Shown here: positions 8,980 through 18,569 of the stretch, in pieces
Layout of the letters: the number at the start of each line of letters is the position of its first letter
Numbering within the stretch: position 1 is the first letter of the stretch
Origin: Pseudomonas sp. R76
GTDB taxonomy: Bacteria; Pseudomonadota; Gammaproteobacteria; Pseudomonadales; Pseudomonadaceae
Reading direction: 5' to 3'
DNA length: 64,000 nucleotides
Assembly: GCF_009834565.1 (NCBI RefSeq)
Contig: NZ_CP019428.1
Coordinates: 6,572,001 to 6,636,000 of the forward strand
Notes under the pieces: model-generated
Seen by the model: only the letters and a program-made list of their open reading frames with translations
What the model was told of the DNA's origin: nothing
The model's database searches: none
Made by a program: the position numbers and the translations under genes

Positions 8980-10644
8980 TCAGCCCAGCAAAGCCTGCTG
9001 GCTCTTACCGAAGGTCAGGTACTCCACCAACTCCGCCAACGGCAACGGCTTGCTGATCAAATAACCCTGCGCCTGATCGCAACCAAACAACCGCAACAGC
9101 GCCAGTTGCTCAGGCGTTTCCACACCTTCAGCCACCACTTCCAGGTTGAGGTTGTGGGCCAGGTTGATCATGGCGTGCACCAGCTTGCGGTTTTCTTCGC
9201 GCTCTTCCATACCGCCGACGAAGCTCTTGTCGATCTTCAACAAGGCAATCGGCAGGCTGTTGAGGTGCACGAACGAGGAAAAACCGGTGCCGAAGTCGTC
9301 CAGGGAAAACCGCACACCCAGGCGGCCGAGGGCGTCCATGGTTTGCTTGACCAGGTCACTGCGGCGCATCACGGCGGTTTCGGTCAATTCGAACTCCAGC
9401 CACTGCGCCTCCACGCCCCGCTCGGCAATCAGCCGGCTAAGTGTCGAGAGCAACTGGCTGTCCTGGAACTGGCGAAACGACAGATTGACCGCCATGTGCA
9501 GCGGCGGCAGGCCGCGTTCGCGCAAGTCTTGCATGTCGCGCAGGGCGCGGGAGATCACCCAGTAACCCAGCGGCACAATCAGGCCGCTCTGTTCGGCCAG
9601 CGGTACGAATTCGCTGGGCGGCAGCAGGCCGCGTTCGCCGTGGCGCCAGCGCACCAAGGCTTCCAGGCCGACGATATGCCCGTCGTCCAGGTCCAGGCGC
9701 GGCTGGTAATGCAGTTCCAACTCATCACGGCGCAAGGCGCGGCGCAGTTCACTTTCCAGGTCGGCCAGGCTGCGCGCGTTGCGGTTGATGCGCTCATTGA
9801 AAATATGAAAGGTGCAGCCTTGGGTGCTTTTGGCTTGCTGCATGGCGATGTGTGCGTGCCACATCAACGGGTCGGCGCCGGCGCGTGCGCGGGCATGTGC
9901 CACGCCCAGGCTGCAGCCGATCAGCAGGCTTTCGCCATCCACCCAATAGGGTTCGGCCATGGCTTCAGTGATGCGTTCGGCCATCCATTCGGCGCGTTGC
10001 GGCGCACGGCGGGTGTCAATCAGCAGGGCGAATTCGTCGCTGCCCAGGCGTGCCAGTTGGTCGCCGGCTTCAAGCTGGCTCTTGAGGCGCGAGACCACTT
10101 GCAGGATCAGCCGGTCGCCGGCCTGGTGGCCTAGTGCGTCGTTGGCATGCCGGAAGTTGTCGAGGTCGAGATGGCCGAGGGCCAGGCCACGGCCTTCGTT
10201 TTCGGCCAGGCGCGCCGTCAGCAAGGTCTGAAACCCTTGGCGGTTGGCGATGCCGGTGAGCGGGTCTTGTTCGGCCAGGCGCTGCAAGGTGGTTTCCAGC
10301 ACGCCGCGCTCGCGGACATGGCGCAAGCAACGGCGCAATGTATCGGCATCCAGAACATCAAGGATCAACCAATCGCTCACACCGAGCGGCGAAACCAGCG
10401 GTTCCTGCTCCAACAGCAATACGCACGGCAGGTTGCAGCGGCCAGGGCCGGGTTGCAGGCTGGGCGTGGTCAATAACACGGCACTGTGGTCGTCATCGAA
10501 CAGACGACTCACCGAGTCCCAGTTGGGCGCACTGATCAGCACAGCCCCTTCGCCCATCGGCGCCAGGCACTCGCGCAACAACGCTGCCCACGCTGGCTCA
10601 TCGGCCAGTAGCAGCAAACGCAAGGGTTCGACAGGCGTAGACAA
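8980..10644 (-). CDS. GGDEF-EAL cyclic-di-GMP protein
   Basis: A 554-residue cytoplasmic protein: a short receiver-like N-terminal region (residues 1-115) without a clear phospho-acceptor site, a GGDEF domain (about 120-285; motif altered to GSDEF in ARLGSDEFALLI) and a C-terminal EAL domain (about 300-540). The EAL catalytic signature looks intact: EALVRW, the Asn of NLSFRQF, ELTE, DDFGTG, LKID and the EGVE glutamate, so phosphodiesterase activity is likely; diguanylate cyclase activity is less certain. Translation starts at TTG 10644 with GGGAG five bases upstream. A promoter-like pair overlapping a Fur-box-like sequence lies 65-85 bases upstream. The large plus-strand open frame at 8941-10134 is its GC shadow. 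Confidence 0.92.
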   Translation of the reverse strand: MSTPVEPLRLLLLADEPAWAALLRECLAPMGEGAVLISAPNWDSVSRLFDDDHSAVLLTTPSLQPGPGRCNLPCVLLLEQEPLVSPLGVSDWLILDVLDADTLRRCLRHVRERGVLETTLQRLAEQDPLTGIANRQGFQTLLTARLAENEGRGLALGHLDLDNFRHANDALGHQAGDRLILQVVSRLKSQLEAGDQLARLGSDEFALLIDTRRAPQRAEWMAERITEAMAEPYWVDGESLLIGCSLGVAHARARAGADPLMWHAHIAMQQAKSTQGCTFHIFNERINRNARSLADLESELRRALRRDELELHYQPRLDLDDGHIVGLEALVRWRHGERGLLPPSEFVPLAEQSGLIVPLGYWVISRALRDMQDLRERGLPPLHMAVNLSFRQFQDSQLLSTLSRLIAERGVEAQWLEFELTETAVMRRSDLVKQTMDALGRLGVRFSLDDFGTGFSSFVHLNSLPIALLKIDKSFVGGMEEREENRKLVHAMINLAHNLNLEVVAEGVETPEQLALLRLFGCDQAQGYLISKPLPLAELVEYLTFGKSQQALLG

Positions 10645-10709
10645 GCTAGCTCCCTAGACTCTGCAAAAGTGTGTTGGCGGCGGGCATTATGACGCGCGGC
10701 CTGATAATC

Positions 10710-10728
10710 ACCAATGATAAGGGTTATC
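10710..10728 (-). promoter_or_regulatory. Fur-box-like sequence over a possible promoter
   Basis: AATGATAAGGGTTATC (10713-10728) matches the core of the Fur consensus AATGATAATCATTATC at 13 of 16 positions. It sits in a longer inverted repeat TGATAA...TTATCA (10702-10729). On the minus strand TTGATA and TTATCA are 17 bases apart, a weak sigma70-like pair serving the GGDEF-EAL gene 58 bases away. It could also influence rep on the other side. Functional status is untested. Confidence 0.4.
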
Positions 10729-10912
10729 AAATACGCTGGCTGTAAGGATTAGTCGCAACCTTAGCCCTAAAAGCCTCCCACATCCTGCGGCAAAGTATCA
10801 AAAGCGGCAAATTTAGATCGAGTGGTACGTCACACTGTCGTTCTGTGAGAGCAGAATCCTGCGAGCCTGTTAAAATGCCCGCCCTTTTGAACAACGACTC
10901 CCTGAATTCTGT

Positions 10913-12922
10913 ATGTCCCGACTCAATCCCCGGCAGCAAGAAGCCGTGAACTACGTCGGCGGCCCTCTATTGGTGCTCGCCGGTGCTGGCTCCGGCAAGA
11001 CCAGCGTGATCACCCGCAAGATCGCGCACCTGATCCAGAACTGCGGCATCCGCGCCCAGTACATCGTCGCCATGACCTTTACCAACAAGGCGGCGCGCGA
11101 GATGAAAGAGCGTGTCGGCACGCTGCTCAAAGGCGGCGAAGGCCGTGGCCTCACGGTGTGTACCTTCCACAACCTGGGCCTGAATATCATCCGCAAGGAG
11201 CATGCGCGGCTGGGCTACAAGCCGGGTTTCTCGATCTTCGACGAAACCGATGTGAAGTCGCTGATGACTGACATCATGCAAAAGGAATACGCAGGCGACG
11301 ACGGCGTGGATGAGATCAAGAACATGATCGGCGCCTGGAAAAACGACCTGATCCTGCCGCCCCAAGCCCTGGAAAACGCGCGTAACCCCAAGGAACAGAC
11401 CGCGGCCATCGTCTACACCCACTACCAGCGCACGCTCAAGGCGTTCAACGCGGTGGACTTCGACGACCTGATCCTGCTGCCGGTGAAGCTGTTCGAGGAC
11501 CACGCCGACATCCTCGAAAAATGGCAGAACAAGGTCCGCTACCTGCTGGTGGACGAATACCAGGACACCAACGCCAGCCAATACCTGCTGGTGAAAATGC
11601 TGATCGGCAAACGCAACCAGTTCACCGTGGTCGGCGACGACGACCAGTCGATCTACGCCTGGCGCGGCGCCCGCCCGGAAAACCTGATGCTGCTCAAGGA
11701 CGACTACCCGTCCCTGAAAGTGGTGATGCTGGAGCAGAACTACCGCTCCACCAGCCGCATCCTGCGTTGCGCCAACGTGCTCATCTCCAACAACCCCCAC
11801 GAGTTCGAAAAACAGCTGTGGAGTGAGATGGGTCACGGCGATGAAATCCGCGTGATCCGCTGCCGCAACGAAGACGCCGAAGCCGAGCGCGTGGCCGTGG
11901 AAATCCTCAGCCTGCACTTGCGCACCGACCGCCCGTACAGCGACTTTGCGATCCTGTATCGCGGCAACTACCAGGCCAAGCTGATCGAGTTGAAACTGCA
12001 GCACCACCAGGTGCCGTATCGCCTGTCCGGCGGCAACAGCTTTTTCGGACGCCAGGAAGTAAAAGACCTGATGGCCTACTTCCGCCTGATCGTGAACCCG
12101 GACGACGACAACGCCTTCCTGCGCGTGATCAACGTGCCGCGCCGGGAAATCGGCTCCACGACCCTGGAAAAACTCGGCAACTACGCCACCGAACGCAAGA
12201 TCTCGATGTACGCCGCCACCGATGAAATCGGCCTGGGCGAGCATCTGGACACGCGCTTCACCGACCGCCTGTCGCGCTTCAAGCGCTTCATGGACAAGGT
12301 GCGCGAGCAGTGTGCCGGCGAAGACCCGATCAGCGCGCTGCGTAGCATGGTCATGGACATCGACTATGAAAACTGGCTGCGCACCAACAGTTCCAGCGAC
12401 AAAGCCGCGGATTACCGCATGGGCAACGTCTGGTTCCTGATCGAAGCGCTGAAAAACACCCTGGAAAAAGACGAAGACGGCGAGATGACCGTCGAAGACG
12501 CCATCGGCAAGCTGGTGCTGCGCGACATGCTCGAGCGCCAGCAGGAAGAGGAAGACGGCGCCGAAGGTGTGCAAATGATGACCTTGCATGCTTCCAAGGG
12601 CCTGGAATTCCCCTACGTGTTCATCATGGGCATGGAAGAGGAAATCCTCCCGCACCGTTCCAGCATCGAAGCCGACACCATCGAAGAAGAACGGCGCCTG
12701 GCCTACGTGGGCATTACCCGCGCGCGTCAGACGCTGGCCTTCACCTTTGCCGCCAAGCGCAAGCAATACGGCGAAATCATCGATTGTGCCCCCAGCCGGT
12801 TCCTCGACGAGCTACCGCCGGACGATTTGGCCTGGGAAGGCAATGACGACACACCGACCGAGGTGAAGGCCGTTCGCGGCAACACCGCCTTGGCGGATAT
12901 ACGCGCGATGTTAAAGCGCTAG
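10913..12922 (+). CDS. rep: ATP-dependent DNA helicase Rep
   Basis: A 669-residue superfamily 1A 3'-5' helicase. Motifs appear in order: Q motif LNPRQQEAV, motif I GAGSGKT, Ia AMTFTNKAAREM, II VDEYQDTN, III VGDDDQSIYAWRGA, IV LEQNYRS, V TLHASKGLEFPYVFI, VI YVGITRARQ. The length and the variant following LNPRQQEAVNYV distinguish it from UvrD (about 720 residues, MNDAQR-type start). Rep removes proteins ahead of replication forks and helps restart. The ATG at 10913 is the first codon of the conserved MSRLNPRQQ start. xpt follows; the poxB gene I recall between rep and xpt in P. aeruginosa is absent here. Confidence 0.97.
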   Translation: MSRLNPRQQEAVNYVGGPLLVLAGAGSGKTSVITRKIAHLIQNCGIRAQYIVAMTFTNKAAREMKERVGTLLKGGEGRGLTVCTFHNLGLNIIRKEHARLGYKPGFSIFDETDVKSLMTDIMQKEYAGDDGVDEIKNMIGAWKNDLILPPQALENARNPKEQTAAIVYTHYQRTLKAFNAVDFDDLILLPVKLFEDHADILEKWQNKVRYLLVDEYQDTNASQYLLVKMLIGKRNQFTVVGDDDQSIYAWRGARPENLMLLKDDYPSLKVVMLEQNYRSTSRILRCANVLISNNPHEFEKQLWSEMGHGDEIRVIRCRNEDAEAERVAVEILSLHLRTDRPYSDFAILYRGNYQAKLIELKLQHHQVPYRLSGGNSFFGRQEVKDLMAYFRLIVNPDDDNAFLRVINVPRREIGSTTLEKLGNYATERKISMYAATDEIGLGEHLDTRFTDRLSRFKRFMDKVREQCAGEDPISALRSMVMDIDYENWLRTNSSSDKAADYRMGNVWFLIEALKNTLEKDEDGEMTVEDAIGKLVLRDMLERQQEEEDGAEGVQMMTLHASKGLEFPYVFIMGMEEEILPHRSSIEADTIEEERRLAYVGITRARQTLAFTFAAKRKQYGEIIDCAPSRFLDELPPDDLAWEGNDDTPTEVKAVRGNTALADIRAMLKR

Positions 12923-12968
12923 AATCGACTACTTTTTAATCTACTTTCGGCGCACACCGCGCCATTAG

Positions 12969-13553
<585 letters not shown>

Positions 13554-13591
13554 TTTGCAGCACTGCAAATCACATGTGAACAGAGATCAAA

Positions 13592-13683
13592 ATGTGGGAG
13601 CGGGCTTGCTCGCGAAAGCGGTGTAACAGTCAATATATCAGTCGACTGATACACCGCATTCGCGAGCAAGCCCGCTCCCACAT
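13592..13683. repeat. REP inverted pair
   Basis: The arm ATGTGGGAGCGGGCTTGCTC (13592, continuing GCGAAAGCGG) is matched by a reverse-complement arm ending GCTCCCACAT at 13683, with about 40 bases between. It separates the convergent xpt and acyl-CoA transferase genes. Confidence 0.92.
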
Positions 13684-13702
13684 TTGGTTTTGTGTGGGCC
13701 GG

Positions 13703-15625
13703 TTAGTGCGCGGTGGCCTGCAGGCCGGCGAGCAGCAAGCGCTGATACAGATCCTCTTTCAACCCCTCCGGCTTATCCAAGCGCATCCGCTCCAGGTGCT
13801 TGGGAAACGCCTCCGGCTCCGGCGCATCCAGGGCTGCTTTGCCCAGCTCCAGAATCTCGGTCAGCTTGAACTTGCTCTTGAGCCAGTTCAGCGCTCGTAA
13901 CAGATCCCTTTCCTCATCCGTGAAATCAGTGCCCAGCGGATACTCCGGGAACAACCGGTGATGCCGCGCCTGAATGGCCTTGAGCCGCTGCGGCGTATTG
14001 TCGGCAAAGCGCGGGTCCAGTTGGAAATCCTTGGGCAGCTTGCCAGCCTTTTGCGCTTGTTCGATCAAGTCATTCTGGAAGCGCGAGTCGGTGATATTCA
14101 GCAGCGCCTCGATCACCTTCGCATCCGTCTGCCCACGCAAATCGGCAATCCCGTACTCGGTGATGACGATATCGCGCAGGTGCCGTGGGATGGTGCAGTG
14201 CCCGTACTCCCAGACGATATTGGAACTGACCTCGCCCGCCGACTCGCGCCAGCTGCGCAGGATCAGGATCGAACGCGCGCCTTCCAGCGCGTGGCCCTGG
14301 GCGACGAAGTTGTACTGCCCGCCGACACCACTGAGCACACGCCCATCTTCCAACTGGTCCGCCACGCCCGCGCCGAGCAACGTCACGGTGATCGCACTGT
14401 TGATAAACCGCGCATCCAGGCGCTGCAAACGTTTGAGTTCTTCCTGGCCGTACAGCTCGTTGATGTAACTGATGCGGGTCATGTTGAATTCAAGGCGCTT
14501 GGTGTGAGTCATTTCCTGCAAGCGCTGGTAAAAACTGCGCGGACCGAGGAAGAAACCGCCATGAATCGACACGCCATCGGGCTGCGCGGCGTCGTCCAGG
14601 GTGCCGGCGTTGGCCTGCGCCTGGGTCGCCACATCCGGGTAGACCTTGCGGCGGATGATGCCGGCGTCGGCCAACACCAGCAGGCCGTTGACGAACATCT
14701 CACTGCAGCCATACAGGCCACGGGCAAAGGGCGCGACGCCGCCTTCGTGGCTGATTAAGGGCGCCCACTGATACACGTCGAGGTCGGTGAGTAACAGGCG
14801 ATAGGCTTCGTTGTCTGCCTGGCGCGCCAGCAAGGCGGCGGTCAGTGCATCGCCCATCGAACCAATACCGATCTGCAAGGTGCCGCCATCGCGCACCAAG
14901 GTGCTGGCGTGCAGGCCGATAAAATGGTCCTGGAAACCAACGGGCATATTCGGCGTGGAGAACAGCGTGGTGCTGTCCTTTGCGTCGATCAGGTAATCGA
15001 ACGCGTCCATGCCCAACTCGGCGTCACCTGGCATGTAGGGCAAATCGGCGTGAACCTGGCCTACGACCAGGATGGTTTCCCCGGCCTCGCGGCGCTTCTC
15101 GATCATCGGCAGCAGGTCGAGGGTGATGTCCGGGTTGCAGCTCAGGCTCAGGCGATCCGGATGTTCCGTACTGCTGGCCACCAGCTGCGCCACCAGATTA
15201 AGGCCCGCAGCGTTGATGTCGCGGGCGGCGTGGCTGTAATTGCTGCTGACGTAATCCTGCTGCGCCGACGCGCTGTGGAGCAGGCTGCCGGGCTGCATGA
15301 AGAACTGCTGTACGCGGATATTCGCGGGCAGGCTGTCTGTGTGCAGGTCGGCAAGGAAGTCCAGCTCGGGATAATCACCGAATACGCGCTCGATAAAAGG
15401 CTCGAGGAAGCGTTTCTGCAAACCATCGCCCATCGTCGGGCGGCCCAGGGCCAGCGCGGTATAGATCGTCAGCGCCCGCTCCGGCAACTTGGCGATGCGC
15501 CGGTACAGCGCGTTGACGAACAGGTTGGGCTTGCCCAAACCCAGGGGCATGCCCATGTGGATATGCGCGGGCAGGCGCGCCAGTACGTCGTCAACTGCTT
15601 GCTCGATTGAACACAACTGCACCAT
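13703..15625 (-). CDS. Acetyl-CoA hydrolase/transferase family protein
   Basis: A 640-residue protein of the class I CoA-transferase (acetyl-CoA hydrolase/4-hydroxybutyrate CoA-transferase) superfamily. Family features include an N-terminal HMGMPLGLGKPNLF glycine loop, LQIGIGSMGDALTAALL, and the C-terminal segment GGQYNFVAQGHALEGARSILILRSWRE and YGIADLRGQTD. It is longer than most bacterial members because of an insert and a C-terminal helical extension. It starts at ATG 15625 after a strong GGAGGG. The substrate is unknown; acyl-CoA or short-chain carboxylate exchange is expected. It is probably transcribed alone. Confidence 0.85.
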   Translation of the reverse strand: MVQLCSIEQAVDDVLARLPAHIHMGMPLGLGKPNLFVNALYRRIAKLPERALTIYTALALGRPTMGDGLQKRFLEPFIERVFGDYPELDFLADLHTDSLPANIRVQQFFMQPGSLLHSASAQQDYVSSNYSHAARDINAAGLNLVAQLVASSTEHPDRLSLSCNPDITLDLLPMIEKRREAGETILVVGQVHADLPYMPGDAELGMDAFDYLIDAKDSTTLFSTPNMPVGFQDHFIGLHASTLVRDGGTLQIGIGSMGDALTAALLARQADNEAYRLLLTDLDVYQWAPLISHEGGVAPFARGLYGCSEMFVNGLLVLADAGIIRRKVYPDVATQAQANAGTLDDAAQPDGVSIHGGFFLGPRSFYQRLQEMTHTKRLEFNMTRISYINELYGQEELKRLQRLDARFINSAITVTLLGAGVADQLEDGRVLSGVGGQYNFVAQGHALEGARSILILRSWRESAGEVSSNIVWEYGHCTIPRHLRDIVITEYGIADLRGQTDAKVIEALLNITDSRFQNDLIEQAQKAGKLPKDFQLDPRFADNTPQRLKAIQARHHRLFPEYPLGTDFTDEERDLLRALNWLKSKFKLTEILELGKAALDAPEPEAFPKHLERMRLDKPEGLKEDLYQRLLLAGLQATAH

Positions 15626-15716
15626 CCGACCCTCCTGAACATTCCATGATTAGGGGTTGGACCGAGCTTGCCGGGTCTTTGCTGCAATGAACAGCGATGA
15701 AGTACAAATCGCGGGC

Positions 15717-15745
15717 ACAAAAAAGCCGCTGGGCAGCGGCTTTTT
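15717..15745. terminator. Intrinsic terminator downstream of cycB
   Basis: The stem AAAAAGCCGCTG/CAGCGGCTTTTT with a two-base loop has A and T runs on both sides. It lies just past the cytochrome c5 stop on the minus strand and upstream of the acyl-CoA transferase-like gene. Confidence 0.9.
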
Positions 15746-15761
15746 GGCGAAGATCGGCAGG

Positions 15762-16226
15762 TTACAAGCCAGACATCTTCTTGATTGCGCCTTCAAGGTC
15801 ATCAAGGCTGCAATCGGAGCAGGTTCCCATTGGGGGCATCGCATTCAAACCATGCTTGGCGACTTGCGCCAGACCTTTGGTGCCTTTCTCGGGCGCCTCG
15901 ACCTTGAGTTCTGCCAGTACTGCGTCCACATGGCCAAGCCGCTCTTTCCAGGCCGCCGTGTCACCGATCTTCGGCGCATTCAACAAGCCGGTGCCGTGGC
16001 ACGCATTGCAATGCTTGGCGATGACCTCATCCGGCGTTTTAGCCGCTCCGCCGCCGCCCGCTGCCACTGCAACTTCCATCCCTTTGCATTCCTGGCCCTG
16101 AACACAGACCTGGCCCACAGGCTCCAGGCGCTTGGCAATTTCATCATTGGTCGCAGCTTGAGCGCTGACAGCCCATAGGGCCAGTACGGTTGCTGGTGCA
16201 GCCAGCATTTTCATAATTAGGTTCAC
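15762..16226 (-). CDS. cycB: Cytochrome c5
   Basis: A 154-residue periplasmic mono-haem cytochrome c. The signal peptide is about residues 5-24, ending VSAQA|AT. The haem site is CNACH and the axial Met lies in AMPPMGTCSDC, whose two cysteines typically form the c5 disulfide. An extra Cys pair occurs early in the mature part (VCVQGQEC). GTG 16226 is preceded by GAGGG at eight bases; ATG 16214 is an alternative. The homologue next to pauR in P. aeruginosa is cycB. It is likely an electron carrier to terminal oxidases. Confidence 0.9.
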   Translation of the reverse strand: MNLIMKMLAAPATVLALWAVSAQAATNDEIAKRLEPVGQVCVQGQECKGMEVAVAAGGGGAAKTPDEVIAKHCNACHGTGLLNAPKIGDTAAWKERLGHVDAVLAELKVEAPEKGTKGLAQVAKHGLNAMPPMGTCSDCSLDDLEGAIKKMSGL

Positions 16227-16396
16227 GCGTTCACCCTCAATGGTGGCTATTCACGCCTGCGGCCACGGTTTCGCAGGCGGCGAAAGTATAACGGTTAGCC
16301 CGACCGGCCGAAACAACCCTATTAACTAAAGGGAGATTCGGTCGTGCGGAATACAGCTGCGGGAGTGTCTGCAACGCTGGCAGCACGCCTCTTCTG

Positions 16397-16945
16397 TCAA
16401 AAGTTCGCGGGTGTGGCTGCGCTGATTAGTCGCGCCGGCACGTCGAACGGGTTGCGAAAACGATGCGGCTTGGTGCTTTCAAAGTAGTAGCTATCGCCGG
16501 CTTCGAGCACAAAAGTTTCAACACCGACCACCAATTCCAGTCGGCCTTCCACCAGAATCCCGGTTTCCTCGCCTTCGTGGGTGAGCATTTCTTCGCCGGT
16601 ATCAGCCCCCGGCGGGTAAATCTCGTTGAGAAACGCAATCGCCCGGCTCGGGTGCGCGCGGCCCACCAGTTTCATGGTGACGGCGCCGTCCGAGATGTCG
16701 ATCAGCTCATTGGCTTTATAGACGATCTGCGTCGGTTTTTCCTGGAGGATCTCCTCGGAAAAGAACTCGACCATGGACATGGGGATGCCGCCCAGCACCT
16801 TGCGCAAGGAGCTGATCGAGGGGCTGACACTGTTTTTTTCGATCATCGAAATGGTGCTGTTGGTGACACCCGCGCGCTTGGCGAGCTCACGCTGGGAAAG
16901 ACCCTTCAGTTTACGGATGGATTGCAGTCGTTCGCCGACGTCCAA
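16397..16945 (-). CDS. pauR: Polyamine-responsive XRE-cupin regulator PauR
   Basis: A 182-residue regulator: N-terminal HTH (GLSQRELAKRAGVTNSTISMIEKNSVSPS, residues 15-45) and C-terminal cupin domain (residues 110-178, MLTHEGEETGILVEGRLEL then AGDSYYFES). The architecture and its place beside dadX/dadA match PuuR of E. coli and PauR of P. aeruginosa, which represses gamma-glutamylpolyamine catabolism genes. It starts at TTG 16945 eight bases after GGAGG. pauC and a PuuB-like oxidase occur 4-12 kb away, consistent with a regulon. A pair of inverted TGTTGTAA/TTACAACA boxes lies just upstream. Confidence 0.9.
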   Translation of the reverse strand: MDVGERLQSIRKLKGLSQRELAKRAGVTNSTISMIEKNSVSPSISSLRKVLGGIPMSMVEFFSEEILQEKPTQIVYKANELIDISDGAVTMKLVGRAHPSRAIAFLNEIYPPGADTGEEMLTHEGEETGILVEGRLELVVGVETFVLEAGDSYYFESTKPHRFRNPFDVPARLISAATPANF

Positions 16946-16971
16946 TGCAGGAGCCTCCTAGGATTCAGGCT

Positions 16972-17021
16972 TTGTTGTAATTGAGCGTTATCATGGCGAC
17001 AGCGTTCAGTATTTACAACAC
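16972..17021. promoter_or_regulatory. Inverted repeat upstream of pauR, possible autoregulatory site
   Basis: TGTTGTAA (16973-16980) and TTACAACA (17013-17020) are perfect reverse complements about 32 bases apart in the pauR-dadX gap. The right half lies in GTTCAGTATTTACAACA (17004-17020), which resembles GTTCATTTTAATAAACA upstream of pauC/cupin (28953-28969), chiefly at GTTCA and AACA. A PauR operator is a guess. Confidence 0.35.
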
Positions 17022-17061
17022 TTGGGCCTAAATCCCGGCCGGCTCCACTCGTAGGCGGCGG

Positions 17062-18135
17062 TCAAGCCCCGGAATAGAGCCTTGGCACGCGACGCAGGTT
17101 GCAGAAGATCTGGTAGGGAATGGTCTCGGCGGCTGCCGCGACGTCACTGGCGAGGATATTTTTGCCCCACAACTCCACCGTGGAACCAAGCCCGGCCTGG
17201 GGCACGTCGGTGAGGTCGACACACAGCATGTCCATGGACACGCGGCCCAGCAGTTGGCTGCGCTGCCCCGCCACCAGCACCGGCGTGCCGGTCGGCGCAT
17301 GACGCGGGTAACCGTCGGCGTAACCCATGGCAACCACGCCGATACGCATCGGCTTTGGCGTGATGAACTTGGCGCCGTAACCCACCGGCTCACCGGCCGG
17401 CAGTTCGCGCACGCAGATGACCTTGGACTCCAGGGTCATCACCGGCTGCAAACGCGCGGCAATGGCCTGGTCTTCGCCAAACGGCGTGGCGCCGTAGAGC
17501 ATGATGCCCGGGCGCACCCAGTCGCTGGACACGCTCGGCCAGCGCATCACCGAAGGCGAATTGCGCAGGCTGACTTCAGCCGACAAACCTTGGCGCGCCG
17601 CCTCAAACACCGCGACTTGTTCATTGCTGCGTACACAGTCGAGTTCGTCGGCGCGGGCGAAGTGGCTCATCAATACGATTTTCGCCACGTTGCCGCTGGC
17701 CAGCAGACGCTGATACGCCTCGTGATAATCCTTGGGATGCAGGCCGACACGGTGCATGCCGGAATCCAGCTTGAGCCAGATCGTCAGCGGCGTGGTCAAC
17801 CGCGCTTGCTCAATGGCTTCCAACTGCCACAGCGAATGCACCACGCACCAGAAATCATGCTCGATGATCAGCGGCAGCTCGTCGGCTTCGAAGAACCCCT
17901 CCAGCAACAGCACCGGCGCGCGAATCCCGGCGGTACGCAGCTCCAGCGCTTCTTCGATGCACGCCACGGCAAACCCATCCGCCTCAGCTTCCAGCGCCTG
18001 TGCGACACGCACGGCACCATGGCCGTAGGCATCGGCCTTGACCACGGCGAGGGCCTTGGCCCCCGTGACTTCACGGGCCAGTTGATAGTTATGGCGCAGG
18101 GCTTGGAGGTCGATCAGGGCACGGGCAGGACGCAT
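17062..18135 (-). CDS. dadX: Catabolic alanine racemase
   Basis: A 357-residue fold-III PLP enzyme interconverting L- and D-alanine. The PLP lysine is in [11 protein letters not shown] (about residue 33); the C-terminal domain carries the second catalytic tyrosine region (GYGAKF...). Position downstream of dadA and a ridA-like gene, transcribed the same way, marks it as the catabolic DadX rather than Alr. It feeds D-alanine to DadA, supporting growth on L-alanine, and supplies D-Ala for peptidoglycan. It starts at ATG 18135 ([17 protein letters not shown]). Confidence 0.95.
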   Translation of the reverse strand: MRPARALIDLQALRHNYQLAREVTGAKALAVVKADAYGHGAVRVAQALEAEADGFAVACIEEALELRTAGIRAPVLLLEGFFEADELPLIIEHDFWCVVHSLWQLEAIEQARLTTPLTIWLKLDSGMHRVGLHPKDYHEAYQRLLASGNVAKIVLMSHFARADELDCVRSNEQVAVFEAARQGLSAEVSLRNSPSVMRWPSVSSDWVRPGIMLYGATPFGEDQAIAARLQPVMTLESKVICVRELPAGEPVGYGAKFITPKPMRIGVVAMGYADGYPRHAPTGTPVLVAGQRSQLLGRVSMDMLCVDLTDVPQAGLGSTVELWGKNILASDVAAAAETIPYQIFCNLRRVPRLYSGA

Positions 18136-18215
18136 GGCGGCAGGCTTCTAGGCGGCAGAGTGAAGAAAAAACCGGCACCGACAGACAGCATCGGCACCGG
18201 GAGAGGGATCTTGGT

Positions 18216-18569
18216 TTAAGGCAGCGCGGCCACAACGGACAGCTCTACCAGAATTTCCGGTTCGCACAGCTTGGCTTCGACCGTGGCACGGGCCGGGGCG
18301 ACGCCTTTAGGCAGCCACTTGTCCCATACCGCGTTCATGCCGGCGAAATCGGCGTCGATGTCTTTCAAGTAGATCGTCACCGACAGCAACTTGGTTTTGT
18401 CGGTGCCGGCCAAGTCCAGCAAACGCTCGATATTGGCCAGGGTTTCACGGGTCTGCTGTTCGATTCCGGCACTCATGTCGTCGCCGACTTGCCCGGCCAG
18501 ATAGACGGTGCCGCTGTGAACAACGATCTGGCTCATGCGCTCATTGGTGAGCTGGCGCTGGATTGACAT
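18216..18569 (-). CDS. RidA/YjgF-family protein of the dad locus
   Basis: A 117-residue member of the Rid family, divergent from canonical RidA (a second, typical ridA is at 44287). The Arg of [12 protein letters not shown] corresponds to the family's catalytic arginine. RidA proteins deaminate reactive enamine/imine intermediates; beside dadA it would hydrolyse imines released by D-amino acid oxidation to 2-oxo acids. Its start overlaps the dadA end by 29 bases, implying translational coupling. Confidence 0.92.
   Translation of the reverse strand: MSIQRQLTNERMSQIVVHSGTVYLAGQVGDDMSAGIEQQTRETLANIERLLDLAGTDKTKLLSVTIYLKDIDADFAGMNAVWDKWLPKGVAPARATVEAKLCEPEILVELSVVAALP

Noticed and set aside
8941..10134. 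397-codon plus-strand frame opposite the GGDEF-EAL gene
   Set aside because: It begins inside a REP and is antisense to a gene with intact EAL catalytic motifs.
10967..12766. 599-codon minus-strand open frame opposite rep
   Set aside because: Rep on the plus strand carries all helicase motifs; the antisense product is a GC-driven shadow.
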